Shown here piece by piece: positions 5,659 through 14,147 of a DNA stretch of 64,000 bases. The notes below the pieces were generated by a model, which worked only from the letters and a program-made list of their open reading frames with translations, did no database searches and was not told where the DNA came from. The DNA lies in the NCBI RefSeq assembly GCF_900130075.1, contig NZ_LT671418.1:682001-746000 (forward strand), given 5' to 3'. The position numbers and the translations under genes were made by a program. The DNA comes from Herminiimonas arsenitoxidans. GTDB lineage: Bacteria; Pseudomonadota; Gammaproteobacteria; Burkholderiales; Burkholderiaceae_D. Within the stretch, counting starts at the first letter, position 1; every line of letters starts with the position of its first letter.

Positions 5659-8469
5659 TCAATCAAGCCTGACTCGAACGCCCACTAACATCACATTGTT
5701 AAGCAAACCACCGCGACCGAACTGCGCATCGTAATTGGCGTACCAACTCACACGACGATTGATGGCAGTCAATATGCCGATGCCGCTCCAGCCAGTGTCG
5801 CGCGCCAGACCAATGCCCTGCACCGTAAAGCTGCTGCCTGGTGCTCCTGCAAATGTGGCTTGTAAATCCAGCTTGCCGTCTGTCAGTGCATGCTGCAAGG
5901 AGGCGTAGGTTTGTAGCGTACTGCGACCGGCAAACCAATTGAAGTCAGACTCGGCACGCACACCAAGTTGCGCAAGCGATTGGCCGTAACTCTGACTGTC
6001 AGCGACCAAACCGAAGCTGCCACCGCTTTCTGCAAAAGCACCGCGTCGCAGATGGTCATAGCTGATACCGGCAAACGGCGTGATCAAAACGTTGGCGGAT
6101 ACTTTCATCGCGTATCCGGTTTCGGCATAAGCCGATAACATGCGGTCGCTATGTGTGCTTTGCAGGCTTTCGACTTCGCTCCCGGCTAGTGCTACGCGGC
6201 TAACCGTACTCGATACGGTTGACGCACCGATTCGACCAGCTACGTACGCCCTACTATTGCTACCGTCCGCTGCGGGTATCGCATAACGTCCATATAAAGA
6301 AACGCCAACGTCCCTGCCCTTTGCTGCGCCACCAAGACGGTCAAAACCGGCTCGACTATCGGAATAAGACACTGCTGCGCCAGCGATAGTGTGATCGCCA
6401 AATTGTTTGTCGACACCGAACTGCCCGCCCCACATCGCGGTGTCTGCACTTGCATAACCACTTTGCGCCAGCTTGCCGGATGCGCCAAAAGTGGATCCCC
6501 ACAATCCTGTTGCTCCTTGCTTGTCTTGATTGCCCAATAAGGCCATACGATCCGACAAGGCACGGTTGACTGTCTGCGATTGCTGGAACGTCAGTGCTTG
6601 CGACGATGCATGAATTTGTCCGGACAGACTATCCAACGCCGCCCCCAATGCCGCGATACTCGCTGTCTGCTGCAGTGCCGCCGCACTGGTGAGCAAGGCG
6701 TTGCCGTTGGGGCTATTGGCTGCGGAAGCATCTGCAACCAGCATGGCTTTTTCAATATTGGCAGCGCTATTCATACGCGTTGCGTCAGCGGCAAACGCTT
6801 GCGTAGCAACGGACGTTGTAGAAACACGGCTGATGGTCAGATCAACTTCTTTGGCGGCGTACGTGACTTTAGCCGTCAGCAAAGGCGGGAAAGCCGCGCC
6901 TACAGTTTGAAAACCAACATCACCGAAGGTATTGACGATAGAACCAGCGGTCAATATCGTCTTCGGCGTGTTGCTGGCTTGTGCTGTGACATAGTTGCTG
7001 GCGTTACCGCTACCAGTTGGTACTGTCGCCACCAGATGTGAATTACCGAGCGTCGCAGTGCCGCCGACCACCAAGGTCGAATTGATATCGTTTGCCAATA
7101 TCGATCCAGCCGAGCCTGTGTAGTTACCAGCAATCGTTAAGCCTTTGCCAGTATTGCTCAAACGACCGTTATTCGTGACGTTGCCACCAATCTGACCGCC
7201 ATCGCCGGACAGATTGCCAGCGGCATCGATTTGCACAGCAGAGCTGACCGAACCGGTGATGTTGAGCGTGCCGCCAGAAATCCGGCTATTGCCGCTGTAA
7301 GTATCGTTGCCTGACAAAGTCAGCGTGCCGGTACCGCTTTTGATCAATCCGGCATCACCACCGATGTCATTGCTGAAGGTCGATGACATGCCATTAAAGC
7401 TGACATTTACATTTGCTCCCAGCGCCAGACTTTGCGTAAACAAGGCTGGTCCGTTGATCGCTTTGCCCGCGTTGAGCAAGCCCCAACCGTAAGTCGCCGT
7501 ATCACCCATGCTGGTGGCGGTAGACAAAATCGTTTGTCGCAACAAATCTGCATTCATCCACGGATAAACCTGCTGCACCAGCGCCAGTGCGCCGGTCACT
7601 GCTGGTACGGCAAACGAAGTGCCATACACGCGGCCGCCAGCCGTAGGCGAGACAAAGTCGCCAGGCGCTGCCAGGCACCAATTGGCGGCAACGCCGCAGC
7701 GGTTCGCATAACTGGAAATAACACCAGCCGTTGTATCCGCACTGGAAAATCCTTGCCCGCTACCAGAATTCACGGCGGTGACTGCGAGCCAGCCAGTTTG
7801 CAGACTCGGATACAGCGCCGGCAAGCCTGCAGTCATACTTGGCTGGCTGCTGTAATCGTTACCGGTAGCCCAGACGAACAACGCCCCTTTAGCGACGAAG
7901 GGCTGATAAATGCTGTTATACGTTGCACTATTCGAGGGAGCGGCTATAGAACCTGCTGTATTCGACTGATTGAAAATCCGCACGCCGCTGTTGTACAGAC
8001 GATTGTAGATATCAGTATTGAGTTGCACGCCGTTACCGCTAGTGCCCGCAGCAATACCGTAAATATGCACATCCGGTGCGATGCCAGTGTGCGTACCACC
8101 CAATGCTTCCGCCACTTCGGTGCCATGTGTATCGCCGTTGCCACTGGCACCGACAAAACCTGCTGGTGTATACACTTCTTTGGTAATACGCCCTGCAAGT
8201 TCGGGATCATTGACGTTGAAATCAGTATCGACCACCCCGACCGTCACACCGGCACCGGTAATGCCGCGTGCATGTGCCGCACCAACATTGCTGGGATCAG
8301 CAACGACATAAGATGGCACGCTACCACCTGGATTTCTGGCGCTGCCACCACCTCCACCACCGCAACCTGAAAGCACAGCAGAGACCGACATCGTGAGCAG
8401 AGAAAGCTGAAACGGAATACGGGTTAAAGGAGTTGGGGATGATGTATGGATGGCGCGCTTGTTGCTCAT
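5659..8469 (-). CDS. SphB1-like autotransporter subtilisin-type serine protease, lipoprotein
   Basis: The 936-residue surface protease has a hydrophobic signal ending in SAVLSGC, a lipobox followed by six glycines. It has an S8 subtilase domain with Asp81 (GVVDTDF), His115 (GDTHGTE) and Ser285 (YGTSFAVP). A passenger-associated repeat follows (GTLTLSGNDTYSGNSRISGG), then a C-terminal beta-barrel of about 280 residues. The glycine-rich lipid anchor plus subtilase plus barrel is the layout of Bordetella SphB1, which releases filamentous haemagglutinin from the cell surface. A TPS adhesin locus lies at 46-52 kb. The ATG at 8469 is chosen; a TTG at 8505 extends the frame by 12 codons without benefit. 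The protein ends in RLD rather than the usual aromatic residue of outer-membrane barrels. Confidence 0.87.
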   Translation of the reverse strand: MSNKRAIHTSSPTPLTRIPFQLSLLTMSVSAVLSGCGGGGGGSARNPGGSVPSYVVADPSNVGAAHARGITGAGVTVGVVDTDFNVNDPELAGRITKEVYTPAGFVGASGNGDTHGTEVAEALGGTHTGIAPDVHIYGIAAGTSGNGVQLNTDIYNRLYNSGVRIFNQSNTAGSIAAPSNSATYNSIYQPFVAKGALFVWATGNDYSSQPSMTAGLPALYPSLQTGWLAVTAVNSGSGQGFSSADTTAGVISSYANRCGVAANWCLAAPGDFVSPTAGGRVYGTSFAVPAVTGALALVQQVYPWMNADLLRQTILSTATSMGDTATYGWGLLNAGKAINGPALFTQSLALGANVNVSFNGMSSTFSNDIGGDAGLIKSGTGTLTLSGNDTYSGNSRISGGTLNITGSVSSAVQIDAAGNLSGDGGQIGGNVTNNGRLSNTGKGLTIAGNYTGSAGSILANDINSTLVVGGTATLGNSHLVATVPTGSGNASNYVTAQASNTPKTILTAGSIVNTFGDVGFQTVGAAFPPLLTAKVTYAAKEVDLTISRVSTTSVATQAFAADATRMNSAANIEKAMLVADASAANSPNGNALLTSAAALQQTASIAALGAALDSLSGQIHASSQALTFQQSQTVNRALSDRMALLGNQDKQGATGLWGSTFGASGKLAQSGYASADTAMWGGQFGVDKQFGDHTIAGAAVSYSDSRAGFDRLGGAAKGRDVGVSLYGRYAIPAADGSNSRAYVAGRIGASTVSSTVSRVALAGSEVESLQSTHSDRMLSAYAETGYAMKVSANVLITPFAGISYDHLRRGAFAESGGSFGLVADSQSYGQSLAQLGVRAESDFNWFAGRSTLQTYASLQHALTDGKLDLQATFAGAPGSSFTVQGIGLARDTGWSGIGILTAINRRVSWYANYDAQFGRGGLLNNVMLVGVRVRLD

Positions 8470-8972
8470 AGTGGACCGATATAGTTGCGAGAGAAAGGCA
8501 GTCAAAAGTCACAACAAGGCGGTGCAGAACTACGTATGCGCAGATGGGGGATGATGCGTTGATGGCGCAGCGTTAATGTTTCCTGAAGGCAAAATAAATC
8601 AATCAAAAGAGAAGCTGCGGATGCACTGCGGCAACGTCTCTTTATGCGTGAATCAAGAAGCGGTCAATTCCATAACAGGCGAATCATCAATGCAAAAAAG
8701 CCAATCCGCCGAGCAGAACTGCAAGCCTGACTTCATTTTGATGCTGCTGATCATAGAGTGACGACTCTGTATTTTCCCGACAAAACCTTGTCAATATCCG
8801 CCAACTTATGGCGCGAATATCGATAAGTTGTGGCTTAGTAAAGTCGTAGTGATGACGTTCAGGAAACAACGGTGGCAGGCGATTAGCAGGACGTTAACAT
8901 TGCGCCTTGTATTGCATTGGAGGAAGATTGCCGGTTATCTATTCCGCGCTTAGAACTACACACTGACCGAGC
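8470..8972. other. Divergent promoter region between the protease and histidine kinase genes
   Basis: These 503 bases separate two divergent genes. Short open frames here (8576-8761 and 8687-8869) have no ribosome-binding site or family features and are not considered genes. Two inverted copies of TTTCCTGAA/TTCAGGAAA lie at 8578-8586 and about 8859-8867, some 280 bases apart. No other clear structure was seen. Confidence 0.4.
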
Positions 8973-10934
8973 ATGCGATATTCATCTGCACGACTTTTTG
9001 CCAATGCGATATTCGTCTTTTCTTTGACGTTATTAATTGCCGTCGGCGGTTGGTATCTATCAGCAGACAATAGTGACTCGGCGCAGGAAAGCGAGCATCT
9101 GACGCAGGCAGATTGGCAAGTGACCGCGGCACCAGTTTGGAATATGCCACCACTTACCTTCGACAGTACAACCCTGCCCGGTTCGTGGCACCACACTGCG
9201 CTGCCAGTATCATTACCTCTCGCTGAAAAGCTGGAGAACCGTCCCGCTAATGCGAAAACATCCCTCAGCACAACCTGGATCAGACTACCCATAGATGGTT
9301 CCTCGCATCCTTCCGATTCCTTGACCTTATACGGCGTACGCATCAAAACCGAAGGCAGCGTCGCTCTGTATGCCAATGGTCGACTGGTATACCGTGCACA
9401 ACAACAAGGTCCGCTTTGGAATAGCTTGTTCACGCCGCTATGGGTCACGCTGGACAAGAGCAACCTTGATGCGCCCTTGCATGAAATTCTGGTGCAGATC
9501 GAACATCCATCCAATACCCGAGTCGGCATGTCTTCGTTATGGCTTGGAACTGCAGAATCACTGAAAGCGCGCTACTACGTGCGCCAATGGTTGCAGCGAG
9601 AATTGCCGGCAACGCTCAGCGCTGCATTTTTGGCGGTAGGGATTTTTGCCTTGTTTGTATGGCTTAGACGCGGGCGACAAATCACCTATCTGCTTTTTTT
9701 CAATCTCGCAGCCATCTCCTTTGTTGGACACCTTCATTACTATGTTGAACGGCCCATCACGCATGACTGGTTTGCGTGGCTCACCAGCAATGCTCTGTTC
9801 TGGTTGATTGCCGTTGTCCATCTTTTCCTCTGTCAACTGCATGGCCGCCCGCTTGTTTGGTTGACTCGCGTTATCTTCGCTATAGCCGCCATCATCAGCG
9901 CTCTGACCTTAGCCAACATACTGCCTTACTACCCCAGCACGTCGATACTCGTCCCTGTGATTTATGGCTTGGCCGTTTTGATAGGCGCAATCGTTTCGAT
10001 CGCCGGTGTGGTGTATTCATGGAAGCGTTCTCGCGATGGACTATTGGTAGCAATCTGCGTCGCCATAGGAACATTGTTAGGGCTGTCTGATTGGCTGCTG
10101 TACTCCAACTTCATCAATCCGGAAGGCTGGTTCCTCGGTGCATACACCAATGCGGTTACGTTCGCCGTATTCGGCACGTTGATGTATCGACGTTACGTCA
10201 ATGCGATTGACGAGGTTGAACAAGCCAATGCCAATCTGGCGCAGCGTCTGCAGGCGCGTGAAGCCGAGCTTGAAATCAGCCATAAACAGTTACGTGAAGC
10301 TGAGCTGCGTCAAACCATCAGCGACGAGCGGCAGCGCCTGATGCAGGATATGCATGACGGCTTGGGCTCATCACTGATCAGTGCCATTCGTTCACTGGAG
10401 CAAGGTGGCGTAAGTGAACTCAAGATTTCGCAAATCCTGAAGGATTGCCTGGACGATCTGAAGTTAACCATTGACTCAATGGAGCCAATTGAAGCGGATC
10501 TGGTGTTGCTGCTGGCCACCCTGCGCTTCCGTCTGGAACCTCGTCTGGAAGGCACAGGCATCACTTTGTTGTGGGAAGTACAGGATCTTCCTGCACTGGA
10601 CTGGCTTGATCCTTCCAGTTCGCTGCATATTCTGCGCATCGTACAAGAAGGCATTGCCAATATCCTGCGTCATACCCGCGCCAATGAAATTCGTATCAGT
10701 ACATCCAAAGATGCCAAGGGTGTGACCATCAGCATAGAAGATAACGGCCAAGGTTTTGATGTTGAAAAAACACTGAGTAGCGCGGCTGGACGCGGCTTGC
10801 ATAACCAGCAGCGTCGAGCCATGGCACTTGAGGGAGCGATCAGCTGGAAGTCGAGTAAGACGGGAACGCAATTCATGCTGTGGTTACCGCTGGAACGTCA
10901 GACGAAAAAGAACGAGATGCAAGTTGTTGAATAG
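8973..10934 (+). CDS. Membrane sensor histidine kinase, 7TM plus DesK/NarX-type kinase core
   Basis: The 653-residue sensor has an N-terminal membrane anchor (about residues 9-29) and a periplasmic domain of about 170 residues with jelly-roll features (TTWIRLPI, LTLYGVRIKTEGSVALYANGRL). Seven hydrophobic helices follow (about 205-410), then a coiled coil. The HisKA_3 phosphoacceptor motif is QDMHDGLGSSL (His461), and the ATPase domain has the G1 box EDNGQGF. The layout matches 7TMR-DISM type sensors that pair with NarL/LuxR-type regulators. No response regulator gene is adjacent, so it is an orphan. It ends about 180 bases before the metal-efflux operon and could sense conditions for it, but that is only positional evidence. 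Confidence 0.85.
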   Translation: MRYSSARLFANAIFVFSLTLLIAVGGWYLSADNSDSAQESEHLTQADWQVTAAPVWNMPPLTFDSTTLPGSWHHTALPVSLPLAEKLENRPANAKTSLSTTWIRLPIDGSSHPSDSLTLYGVRIKTEGSVALYANGRLVYRAQQQGPLWNSLFTPLWVTLDKSNLDAPLHEILVQIEHPSNTRVGMSSLWLGTAESLKARYYVRQWLQRELPATLSAAFLAVGIFALFVWLRRGRQITYLLFFNLAAISFVGHLHYYVERPITHDWFAWLTSNALFWLIAVVHLFLCQLHGRPLVWLTRVIFAIAAIISALTLANILPYYPSTSILVPVIYGLAVLIGAIVSIAGVVYSWKRSRDGLLVAICVAIGTLLGLSDWLLYSNFINPEGWFLGAYTNAVTFAVFGTLMYRRYVNAIDEVEQANANLAQRLQAREAELEISHKQLREAELRQTISDERQRLMQDMHDGLGSSLISAIRSLEQGGVSELKISQILKDCLDDLKLTIDSMEPIEADLVLLLATLRFRLEPRLEGTGITLLWEVQDLPALDWLDPSSSLHILRIVQEGIANILRHTRANEIRISTSKDAKGVTISIEDNGQGFDVEKTLSSAAGRGLHNQQRRAMALEGAISWKSSKTGTQFMLWLPLERQTKKNEMQVVE

Positions 10935-11046
10935 ATTCAATAACTTACTATCATTTTCGCTGCAATAGCTTTAAGTTTTGGCGCTGATGCTGCAAGCAGA
11001 AAATCTCATCTCATACACTTTCAAAAGCATGCGAACTGCAAGTAGC

Positions 11047-11063
11047 TACAGTTGAAAACTGTA
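11047..11063. promoter_or_regulatory. Candidate operator upstream of the metal-efflux operon
   Basis: TACAGTT-GAA-AACTGTA is a perfect 7-bp inverted repeat with a 3-base spacer, about 55 bases before the start of the CzcI-like gene. It is flanked by two related copies of GCATGC followed by (G)AACT (about 11028 and 11067). Position and symmetry suggest a binding site for a dimeric regulator. The regulator is not identifiable in the window. Confidence 0.5.
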
Positions 11064-11117
11064 TAGGCATGCAACTTGCATCGTAGATATTGTTATATTT
11101 CTTGGCGTTCGCGTAAA

Positions 11118-11657
11118 ATGCTGCAGATGCGTCATATTTATGTGCTATTCCTCCTGCTCGCTTTACCCCTTCAATGGGGATGGGCAAACTCAGCCCCATG
11201 CGGGGCAGAGACTAAGGTCCCAGTCACATATATAACGCTAGGCGAAATGCTCAGAATGAGCAGCTCTCAGCCAGCGGCTATCGCAGAACAAACATCATCC
11301 CGGGCGCCTGCAGCGCCGGAAACAGTCATTTCTCGCTCTATCTTTATAGAAGACTCCACTGGCCTCAGTGAAATATCGCGCTGGGAGTTTGAGGTGAATG
11401 GCACAGAAGATATAGCCGCGCAGATTTATGCACCTGATTGGGGCGATCTGATGGTTGATAACCTGTCGTGCAGCTTGCCGCCAACGAAAAGCACGAATGT
11501 GGTCTCGCAATCGCATGACCCCTACGAATTCGATCTTCCATTACCACTATCCCTAGTCTGTTTGGCATTGGGAGACACTCCTTTTATTGCATCGCAACAC
11601 CCTCCTCTACCAGCGCCCATCTTCCGCGCCTACCGTCCACCAGCCCTGACGGTCTAG
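11118..11657 (+). CDS. CzcI-like exported protein preceding an RND metal-efflux operon
   Basis: About 179 residues. A signal peptide (RHIYVLFLLLALPLQWGWA) precedes a secreted domain with two Cys and a proline-rich C-terminus. Signal sequence, size, the Pro-rich end and position directly before czcC-type genes match the CzcI-type proteins of betaproteobacterial metal-efflux operons, which are periplasmic and affect induction. Unlike classical CzcI, no His-rich cluster is visible, so a metal-sensing role is uncertain. In-frame starts are TTG 11076, ATG 11118 and ATG 11127; either ATG puts the signal peptide at the very start, and no strong ribosome-binding site separates them. A gap of 93 bases leads to the CzcC-like gene. 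Confidence 0.6.
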   Translation: MLQMRHIYVLFLLLALPLQWGWANSAPCGAETKVPVTYITLGEMLRMSSSQPAAIAEQTSSRAPAAPETVISRSIFIEDSTGLSEISRWEFEVNGTEDIAAQIYAPDWGDLMVDNLSCSLPPTKSTNVVSQSHDPYEFDLPLPLSLVCLALGDTPFIASQHPPLPAPIFRAYRPPALTV

Positions 11658-11750
11658 TCTCACTACGTCCATTTTTCCAGGGCGGCTTTCGGGCCGTCCG
11701 CACGCTATGCGGCACTTCGTCCGCGGCGTGTACACGCTTAACTTAAATCA

Positions 11751-12995
11751 ATGAAACCTATCACACTACTCATTACGTCAGTGTGGCTGGCAGGCATGTG
11801 GTCGCACGCGACCGCAGCACAGCCATATACATTGGATCAGCTGTTGTCGCTGGCCTTGCAAGGAAACAAAGGTGTGCAAGCAGTCGCCGCTGGCGTCGAA
11901 GCTGCACGCGCTGGTGTCACCACCGCAGGTGCCTACCCTAATCCAGAAGTCGAATACACAAGCGGCCGTGTATCACCTCGAGTGCCCAGCGCTACGAGCG
12001 GTACCGGTCAAACGGTATCGATCACTCAGCGTCTGGATCTGCCTAGCCAGCGTTACTTGCGTCAGGAAATAGCGCGCAAGACTGTGAGCGCAACTATCGC
12101 GGGGCAGGATCAGTTCACGGCTGAACTGGTTGCTCGGGTCAAGCACGGCTACTACGAAACACTGCGGCGCCAGGCTGAATTCGAAGCTGCACAGGAAGAT
12201 TTAGCCGTGACCCAACAGTTGTACGACCGAGCACAAGTGCGCGTCGATGTGGGCGAAGCGCCAAGATATGAAGCGATCCGTGTTTCGACCGAGTTGCTCA
12301 ACGCGCAAAAGAATAGTCATAGCTCTCTGTTGCGGGCAAATCAGGCCAAGTCTTTCTTGCGTCAACAGGTAGGCGATATTCTGCCTGCCAGCTTTGCTAT
12401 CGCGGGCACCATGGGCGACGTTCCGCCTTTGGCACCACTGAATAGCCTGCGCGAAATCATGTTGTCCACCAATCCGGAATTGACCCAGTACCGTATGGAA
12501 CTGCAACGTGCCGGTGTGGCGGTGGATTACCAGCGTTCGCTGCGTCTGCCTTCGATTGCGCTGAAAGCGACTTCCAATCGCGATCCAGAGGTGCGTGACA
12601 CTCAGTTCGGCGTCGTGATGACCATTCCTCTATGGGATCGTAATCGGGGACCGATTAATGAAGCCTCCGCCAGCGCGATGCGTGTGCGTTACGCGCTGGA
12701 AGCACGCGAATTCGAACTGACACAGCAGCTGGATTCTGCCTATCAGCAATCTCAGATCGCCTCCTCGCAAGTCGAAGCGCTGGAATCAGGCATCGTGCGC
12801 CAGGCTGAAAGCGCCCTGCGCGTGGCTGAAGCCGCTTACCGCTACGGTGAACGCGGCATCATCGATTACCTCGATGCGCAGCGTGCTCTGCGTACTGCGC
12901 GCAACGACCTCATCGCGGCTCAATTCGATCTGCAAGTGGCCACTATAGAAATCCAGCGACTGTTAGCTAACTCTTCCACAGGTAACAAACCATGA
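11751..12995 (+). CDS. czcC: CzcC-like outer-membrane channel of a metal RND efflux system
   Basis: The 414-residue protein is of the TolC/outer-membrane efflux family. A signal peptide (about 1-22, ending ATAAQ) is followed by two long alternating coiled-coil helical repeats with beta-strand segments, for example EARAGVTTAGAYPNPEVEYTSG and the repeat-like RLPSIALKATSNRDPEV. It has no lipobox, unlike the NodT-type channels elsewhere in this window. It forms the trimeric exit duct for the adaptor and pump encoded next. The stop codon overlaps the start of the adaptor gene by four bases (ATGA), which shows translational coupling. The symbol reflects family, not proven substrate. Confidence 0.82.
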   Translation: MKPITLLITSVWLAGMWSHATAAQPYTLDQLLSLALQGNKGVQAVAAGVEAARAGVTTAGAYPNPEVEYTSGRVSPRVPSATSGTGQTVSITQRLDLPSQRYLRQEIARKTVSATIAGQDQFTAELVARVKHGYYETLRRQAEFEAAQEDLAVTQQLYDRAQVRVDVGEAPRYEAIRVSTELLNAQKNSHSSLLRANQAKSFLRQQVGDILPASFAIAGTMGDVPPLAPLNSLREIMLSTNPELTQYRMELQRAGVAVDYQRSLRLPSIALKATSNRDPEVRDTQFGVVMTIPLWDRNRGPINEASASAMRVRYALEAREFELTQQLDSAYQQSQIASSQVEALESGIVRQAESALRVAEAAYRYGERGIIDYLDAQRALRTARNDLIAAQFDLQVATIEIQRLLANSSTGNKP

Positions 12996-14143
12996 TGCCC
13001 CGTCTTTCTACTACTGGCGCGATGATCGCGCTTTGCATTTCCCTCGCGGCTTGCGGCGACAAAGCTGAACCAAAAACCGAGACACCGGCCAAGAAGGTCG
13101 ATCCTAATATCGTCGTGGCTCCCGACTCCTTGCGTGAACGCATCAAGATCGGCACCGTTGGTCTGAAACCGTTCAGCGATGTGCTGCGCGTTCCTGGTCT
13201 CATCGATTTTGATCGTCAACGCATGGTACGTATCGGTGCACCAGTCACTGGCCGTGTCACTGACATCACAGCCTCACTCGGTCAAACCGTCAAGCCAGGT
13301 GATGTATTAGCCCGTCTGCACAGCACCGAACTGGGTAGCGCGCAATTAGCCTATCTGAAGGCAAAAGCGCAATCCGAACTGCAGCAGAATAATCAGGCGC
13401 GTGCACGCCAGCTGTTTGCTGCTGACGTCATCGGTAAGGCAGAACTGCAACGTCGTGAGAATGAATATGCAGTCGCCGCAGCTGAATCACGCGCTGCAGC
13501 CGAACAACTCAAAGTGCTTGGCATGTCATCAGCCGCCATCGCACGTATGGCTCAGAGTGGTGACATCAGTTCGTTCTCGCCAGTGGTTTCTAGCCTGGGT
13601 GGCTCCGTCGTCGAACTCCAGGTATCACCTGGTCAGGTGGTACAACCGGCAGACGCACTCTTCACCGTAGCAGACTTGTCGCATGTATGGGCAGTCGCTG
13701 AAGTGCCTGAGCAACAAGCCGACATGGTCGCCGTCGGTCAGGCTGTGGACATCGAAGTACCTGCACTTGGTAATCGCAAGATCACCGGGAAACTCATCTT
13801 CGTCGGACAGATCGTTGATCCTGCCACACGCACAGTCAAAGTACGTACCGCAATCGATAACAAGGATGGCCGTCTGAAACCAGCCATGCTGGCGACCATG
13901 CTGATCGCGAGCCGACCTACCGAGCAACTGGTCATACCAGCAGCTGCGGTAGTGCGTTTTGAGAATGAAAATCTGGTCTACGTTGAAACGCAACCCGGCC
14001 ACTTCCGCGCTACCAAAATACAGGTGGGACAGTCGAATCACGATGAACTCGTCGTGACCTCTGGTTTGAAGGCCGGTGATCGTATTGCCATCGACGGCGC
14101 CTTCCATCTCAACAATCAGCGTACCGGTATCGCACAGGAGTAA
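12992..14143 (+). CDS. czcB: CzcB-like periplasmic adaptor of a metal RND efflux system, lipoprotein
   Basis: The 383-residue protein is of the HlyD/RND adaptor family. The signal ends in the lipobox SLAACGD (Cys near residue 21), so it is tethered to the inner membrane. A split lipoyl domain contains GRVTDITASLGQTVKPGDVLARL and GGSVVELQVSPGQVVQPADALF. A coiled-coil hairpin lies between the halves, and barrel and membrane-proximal domains follow (AVAEVPEQQADMVAVGQAVDI). It bridges the pump and the outer-membrane channel. It has none of the long His-rich metal-binding segments found in some CzcB proteins. It overlaps czcC by four bases and ends four bases before the czcA start. Confidence 0.84.
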   Translation: MMPRLSTTGAMIALCISLAACGDKAEPKTETPAKKVDPNIVVAPDSLRERIKIGTVGLKPFSDVLRVPGLIDFDRQRMVRIGAPVTGRVTDITASLGQTVKPGDVLARLHSTELGSAQLAYLKAKAQSELQQNNQARARQLFAADVIGKAELQRRENEYAVAAAESRAAAEQLKVLGMSSAAIARMAQSGDISSFSPVVSSLGGSVVELQVSPGQVVQPADALFTVADLSHVWAVAEVPEQQADMVAVGQAVDIEVPALGNRKITGKLIFVGQIVDPATRTVKVRTAIDNKDGRLKPAMLATMLIASRPTEQLVIPAAAVVRFENENLVYVETQPGHFRATKIQVGQSNHDELVVTSGLKAGDRIAIDGAFHLNNQRTGIAQE

Positions 14144-14147
14144 TGCA

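Noticed and set aside
7432..8370. A 312-codon plus-strand open frame with CzcI-like length and many Cys/Arg
   Set aside because: It is the complement of the subtilase domain, which carries the catalytic triad; Arg/Cys/His-rich composition is typical of antisense frames in GC-rich genes.
14076..14147. A longer start for the CzcA-like pump
   Set aside because: It lies within the czcB coding sequence; ATG 14148 has AGGAG at correct distance and matches the usual N-terminus.
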